Shown here: piece after piece, positions 4,196 through 6,738 of the stretch | How the letters are laid out: each line of letters begins with the position of its first letter | Numbering within the stretch: position 1 is the stretch's first letter | Notes under the pieces: generated by a model | Databases searched by the model: none | The model's input: only the letters and a program-made list of their open reading frames with translations | What the model was told of the DNA's origin: nothing | NCBI GenBank assembly: GCA_003662535.1 | Contig: QMYG01000032.1 | Location: 1-6,738, forward strand | Length of the DNA: 6,738 nucleotides | Origin: Candidatus Bathyarchaeota archaeon | GTDB lineage: Archaea; Thermoproteota; Bathyarchaeia; EX4484-135; B24-G1 | Reading direction: 5' to 3' | Translations under genes and position numbers: made by a program

Positions 4196-5521
4196 ATGAC
4201 TGATGTCCATTTGGGTTTAGATGACACAGACTCGCCAAGAATGGGATGCACAACCTACATCGCAGCCCTACTGGTAGAAAAGCTGGAAGCCCTAGGAGTC
4301 CAATTCCTCGACTACCCAAACCTAATCAGACTTAACCCTAACGCCCCATGGAAAACCCGTGGGAATGGCGCCCTATGTCTACGCTTCTCCTGCGATGAAG
4401 ACCTGCTGGACGAGATTTTATGCATCGCCGTAGACGCCGTCGAGAGGCATTCTGACCTAGAGCATGGAAACACCCATCCCGGCGTGGTTATGTTGGTTGG
4501 CGATGTTCCGGAGGCTGTTAGACGGTTTTCTGAGAGGGCTATACGGGGTTTGGTTTCTCTCGGCGAGACATGTGCCCTAATTAGGAGGTTTGGGGCTAGG
4601 GCTGTGGGATTAAAGAAGGGTCGGGGGGTGATTGGTGCTCTTGCAGCAATCGGAGAGCTGCTCACTGGAGACCACACCTACGAGTTGCTCGCCTATAGAA
4701 CTCGGGAAAACGTTGGAAAGCCTAGAAAGGTAGACGCAAAATCCGTTATAGAAATGGATAGGAAAACAGCTCCAAAAACATTCAACAACATTGACCCAGA
4801 GACGGGCCGCGTTCTCATAACCCCGCACGGCCCTGACCCCGTTCTGTACGGTATTCGTGGCGAATCGGCTGAGGTTGTGAAGCTTGCCCACAGGATGATT
4901 CGTGTCGGAGAGCCTATAGAGCGTTGGGTTATTTTCAGGACGAATCAGGGAACTGACGCACACCTCACACCCGTTTCTTCAATATCTGAATTGAAGCCGT
5001 ATCACCCCGTTATTGTTAAGGGTGTGGTTAGCAGGGCTCCGACAGTTATTCCCGGGGGCCATGTCTTCTTTTACATCAGCGATGAGAGCGGGGAGGTGCA
5101 GTGTGCGGCCTTCGAGCCTACGGGCCTGCTGGCGAAGGTTTCTAGGATGTTGGAGTCGGGGGACTTGGTTGAGGTTTATGGGGCTGTGAGGCCCCCTGAG
5201 GGTGGCCACCCGATGACGATAAACTTGGAGAAGCTGCGTGTTTTGGCGTTGGCTCCGAAGTTTCTGTTTGTCAATCCGCCCTGTCCTAAGTGTGGTAGAC
5301 GGATGGAGTCTATGGGTAGGAATAAGGGTTTCAGGTGTAGGAAGTGCGGTTTTAGAGACCCTAAGGCTAGGAAAATCCGTGTAGAGGTTCAAAGAAGCCT
5401 GAAGCCCGGCCTCTATATAACTTCTCCCCGCTCTCAGAGGCACTTGACCAAGCCTTATAGGAGATACGGCCAGGAAAAGAGCGGTAGGCCAAAAGCTATG
5501 GTCGAAGTATGGCACTCCTAA
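4196..5521 (+). CDS. tiaS: tRNA(Ile2) 2-agmatinylcytidine synthetase TiaS
   Basis: This encodes 441 residues. TiaS uses ATP and agmatine to convert C34 of the CAU anticodon of tRNA-Ile2 to agmatidine so that it reads AUA; it is specific to archaea and normally essential. The N-terminal kinase domain opens with HLGLDDTDSPRMGCTTY. The Thr after Cys18 corresponds to the autophosphorylated Thr18 of the Archaeoglobus enzyme. Other landmarks are LEHGNTHPGVVML, the glycine-rich LKKGRGVIGALAAIGE, and ETGRVLITPHGPDPVLYGIRG in the ferredoxin-like part. An OB fold follows (VIVKGVVSRAPTVIPGGHVF to VYGAVRPPEGGHP), then a zinc ribbon, CPKC and CRKC about 17 residues apart. The protein looks complete. ATG 4196 is chosen because it starts just before the first strand; GTG 4187 adds three residues. 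No clear ribosome-binding site precedes either. Its last 26 bases overlap the convergent PAC2 gene. Confidence 0.95.
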   Translation: MTDVHLGLDDTDSPRMGCTTYIAALLVEKLEALGVQFLDYPNLIRLNPNAPWKTRGNGALCLRFSCDEDLLDEILCIAVDAVERHSDLEHGNTHPGVVMLVGDVPEAVRRFSERAIRGLVSLGETCALIRRFGARAVGLKKGRGVIGALAAIGELLTGDHTYELLAYRTRENVGKPRKVDAKSVIEMDRKTAPKTFNNIDPETGRVLITPHGPDPVLYGIRGESAEVVKLAHRMIRVGEPIERWVIFRTNQGTDAHLTPVSSISELKPYHPVIVKGVVSRAPTVIPGGHVFFYISDESGEVQCAAFEPTGLLAKVSRMLESGDLVEVYGAVRPPEGGHPMTINLEKLRVLALAPKFLFVNPPCPKCGRRMESMGRNKGFRCRKCGFRDPKARKIRVEVQRSLKPGLYITSPRSQRHLTKPYRRYGQEKSGRPKAMVEVWHS

Positions 5522-6152
5522 CCGCAGGAGATTTTAAAGCCTTCATGAGCAACCTAAAGACCCTAAAGCCTGCCTCTCTGTCTCCGAAGGGCCTGTTCGT
5601 GGCGCCAAGTATGCATAGGCCCTGAATCCCGTAGATTCTCGCTAGGCCTGGAAGCAGTCCTGTGGCTCCGACTATTCTCCCGTTTCTGTATATGGCTACG
5701 CCGTCCTCCTTTAGACTTTCTAGTATGCTCGGTAAGGTAGACGCTATGTAGACTTGGTGTCTCCCTCTAGTTGCGGGCACCCCGCCCAAACTGATCACAA
5801 ACTTGCATCCTAGTTCCTGAGCGAAGTCCATGATGAGGCCGCAGACCTCGTAGTAGGCTGGTAGCTCCTCTGGCTGGGGCTGTGTGTCTCCAGTTAATAT
5901 CACCAAGTCTATGTCGTCTTGCCTCGCCCAGTGGAACTGGTGCCTCGGGAGGTTGCATATCCCGCTGTCGTCCACTATGACGTAGTCTGGGAAGTCGGGC
6001 GAGTAAAGCTCGGCGAAGAGCCTTGCCTTTGTGAATTCTATGAGGAGCCTCGCGGCCTCCTCCCCTACTCCCCCGAAGCCGGGGAGCCCTTCAACTAGCA
6101 GGGGGTTGCTCAGAACAGGCCTGTAGAACACTCTTATGTAAGACTCCTTCAT
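5496..6152 (-). CDS. PAC2-family protein, proteasome assembly chaperone homologue
   Basis: This encodes 218 residues. NPLLVEGLPGFGGVGEEAARLLIE (16-39) is the hallmark PAC2 opening. LVILTGDTQPQPEELPAYYEV (83-103), KFVISLGGVPATRGRHQVYI (117-136), GRIVGATGLLPGLARIYGI (158-176) and ILGATNRPFGDREAG (181-195) follow. Archaeal relatives such as PbaA and PbaB assist or bind the 20S proteasome. Here the C-terminus (AVRSAILRP) has no hydrophobic-Tyr-X docking motif and the tail is shorter than I expect for the longer archaeal paralogues, so direct proteasome docking is uncertain. ATG 6152 is the furthest possible start because an in-frame TGA precedes it by two codons. No good ribosome-binding site is seen; minus-strand TATA-like boxes at about 6171-6196 suggest a short-leader transcript, though read-through from the membrane-protein gene 49 bp upstream is possible. 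Confidence 0.85.
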   Translation of the reverse strand: MKESYIRVFYRPVLSNPLLVEGLPGFGGVGEEAARLLIEFTKARLFAELYSPDFPDYVIVDDSGICNLPRHQFHWARQDDIDLVILTGDTQPQPEELPAYYEVCGLIMDFAQELGCKFVISLGGVPATRGRHQVYIASTLPSILESLKEDGVAIYRNGRIVGATGLLPGLARIYGIQGLCILGATNRPFGDREAGFRVFRLLMKALKSPAVRSAILRP

Positions 6153-6201
6153 CCCCGGTCATGCTAGATAGTGTTTATCCTCCTATTTTTGCCTATTCTT
6201 T

Positions 6202-6738
6202 TCAGGTCAGGGGCCACCTAATTATCCTGCCGTCCTCCAGAACCTTCAGAAGTGGAACCAGTAGAAGGGTGGAAGCCAAGACGCTTATGGCGCTCTCTAT
6301 CGGGGTTTCGAAGGCTCCAGCCACCCATATTGCTGGAAGCGCTTCTTCCGGGACGCCCATTAGAGAATACAGGCCTAGAGGGATGAACATGAATATTCTG
6401 ACTAGCACATCCGCCTCTACACCTATAAAGGAGGACAGAACAACAGAGGGCATCAGCACCCTCGGGTTGCCTCTGCTTTGACGCAGCCTCCTCGCCGTTA
6501 GGCTTGTCAGCGGTATTGCCGCAAAGGCTACGTAGATGTCCCAGAGGCACCAAGCTGGTAGATGTCTACCTACTGGATGCAGGAAATATGCTAGGAGCAG
6601 CGCTCCGTAGATGGCGAAAACCTGTAGTTGTTTTCCCTTAATCGCCAAACCCGACACGAGCGCCCCAACAAGCTCCGCTATGCCGAAAACAGGGTCTATC
6701 CCCGCTCTGGGCCTTAGGATTCTCCCCCCAGCCGCTCC
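6202..6738 (-). CDS. Multi-spanning membrane protein, N-terminus outside the window
   Basis: The frame is open to the right edge, so the 178 visible residues are the C-terminal part; a GTG at 6657 lies inside a hydrophobic stretch (ELVGALVSGLAIKG) and is unlikely to be the true start. I see about five membrane segments: VFGIAELVGALVSGL, VFAIYGALLLAYFL, DIYVAFAAIPL, SVVLSSFIGVEADVLVRIF to FIPLGLYSLMG, and ISVLASTLLLVPLLKVL. The layout, a Gly-rich entry (GAAGGRILRPRAG) followed by short helices broken by polar turns and a conserved-looking Glu in FETPIESAIS, recalls substrate-binding S components of ECF vitamin transporters, but I cannot confirm that. The PAC2 gene lies 49 bp downstream on the same strand. 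The substrate, if any, is unknown. Confidence 0.65.
   Translation of the reverse strand, partial: GAAGGRILRPRAGIDPVFGIAELVGALVSGLAIKGKQLQVFAIYGALLLAYFLHPVGRHLPAWCLWDIYVAFAAIPLTSLTARRLRQSRGNPRVLMPSVVLSSFIGVEADVLVRIFMFIPLGLYSLMGVPEEALPAIWVAGAFETPIESAISVLASTLLLVPLLKVLEDGRIIRWPLT

Noticed and set aside
4312..4963. Two further antisense frames (4312-4677 and 4610-4963) opposite tiaS
   Set aside because: Both are explained by the G/T and A/C codon blocks of tiaS, have no start context and resemble no protein family.
4979..5515. 178-codon open frame antisense to tiaS
   Set aside because: It lies wholly opposite the OB-fold and zinc-ribbon part of a clear TiaS; its translation is low in recognisable structure and rich in Arg, Pro and Thr, as expected of a shadow frame.
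6161..6481. 106-codon plus-strand frame opposite the membrane-protein gene
   Set aside because: The Ser/Thr/Arg-rich translation is the usual antisense image of hydrophobic coding sequence; no ribosome-binding site.
1..6738. CRISPR array, tRNA, rRNA, insertion sequence or integrase
   Set aside because: No regularly spaced repeats, no tRNA arms with a GTTCGA-type T loop, no transposase or integrase motifs and no flanking terminal repeats were found by eye.

Overview
The window looks archaeal. It carries tRNA-Ile2 agmatidine synthase (TiaS, an archaea-only enzyme), an archaeal-type Tsr3 rRNA aminocarboxypropyltransferase, a PAC2-family protein, a stand-alone Lrp/AsnC ligand-binding domain and a VapBC pair. 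TTG and GTG starts are frequent, start codons often lie close to AT-rich TATA-like boxes, and the clearest ribosome-binding sites read GGTGA or GGAGG. The mix of genes (TiaS, CooC-like ATPase, VapBC, RHH protein) fits a probably thermophilic member of the Thermoproteota/TACK lineages. That placement is inference; no marker here fixes the phylum.

Layout. Bases 1-745 hold an unrecognised gene read rightward. It runs in from the left edge and appears split by a frameshift near a G+C palindrome at about 311-324. Bases 779-943 (minus) encode a small ribbon-helix-helix antitoxin-like protein with no toxin beside it. Bases 1087-1753 are a coupled AbrB-type VapB and PIN-type VapC pair. Bases 1890-2327 encode an SRPBCC ligand-binding protein, convergent with a CooC/MinD-like metal-centre ATPase gene (2374-3168, minus).

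Bases 3322-5521 form a translation-related cluster. tsr3 (minus) and an Lrp-like ligand-binding protein (plus) diverge from about 55 bp that contain one AT-rich element readable in both directions. tiaS follows the Lrp-like gene after 47 bp. A PAC2 gene (minus) overlaps the end of tiaS tail to tail. Upstream of the PAC2 gene on the same strand is the C-terminal part of a multi-spanning membrane protein that leaves the window on the right.

How it fits together: TiaS (AUA decoding) and Tsr3 (small-subunit rRNA) both tune the translation machinery, and the Lrp-like domain may sense a small molecule for that locus. VapBC and the RHH protein are ordinary mobile toxin-antitoxin material. I see no CRISPR array, transposase, rRNA or tRNA. 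I found no convincing new multi-gene system. The best leads are the frameshifted Cys-rich gene, the orphan CooC-like ATPase with an altered P-loop, the shared tsr3/lrp-like promoter region, and sharp block-wise switches in third-codon-position composition.
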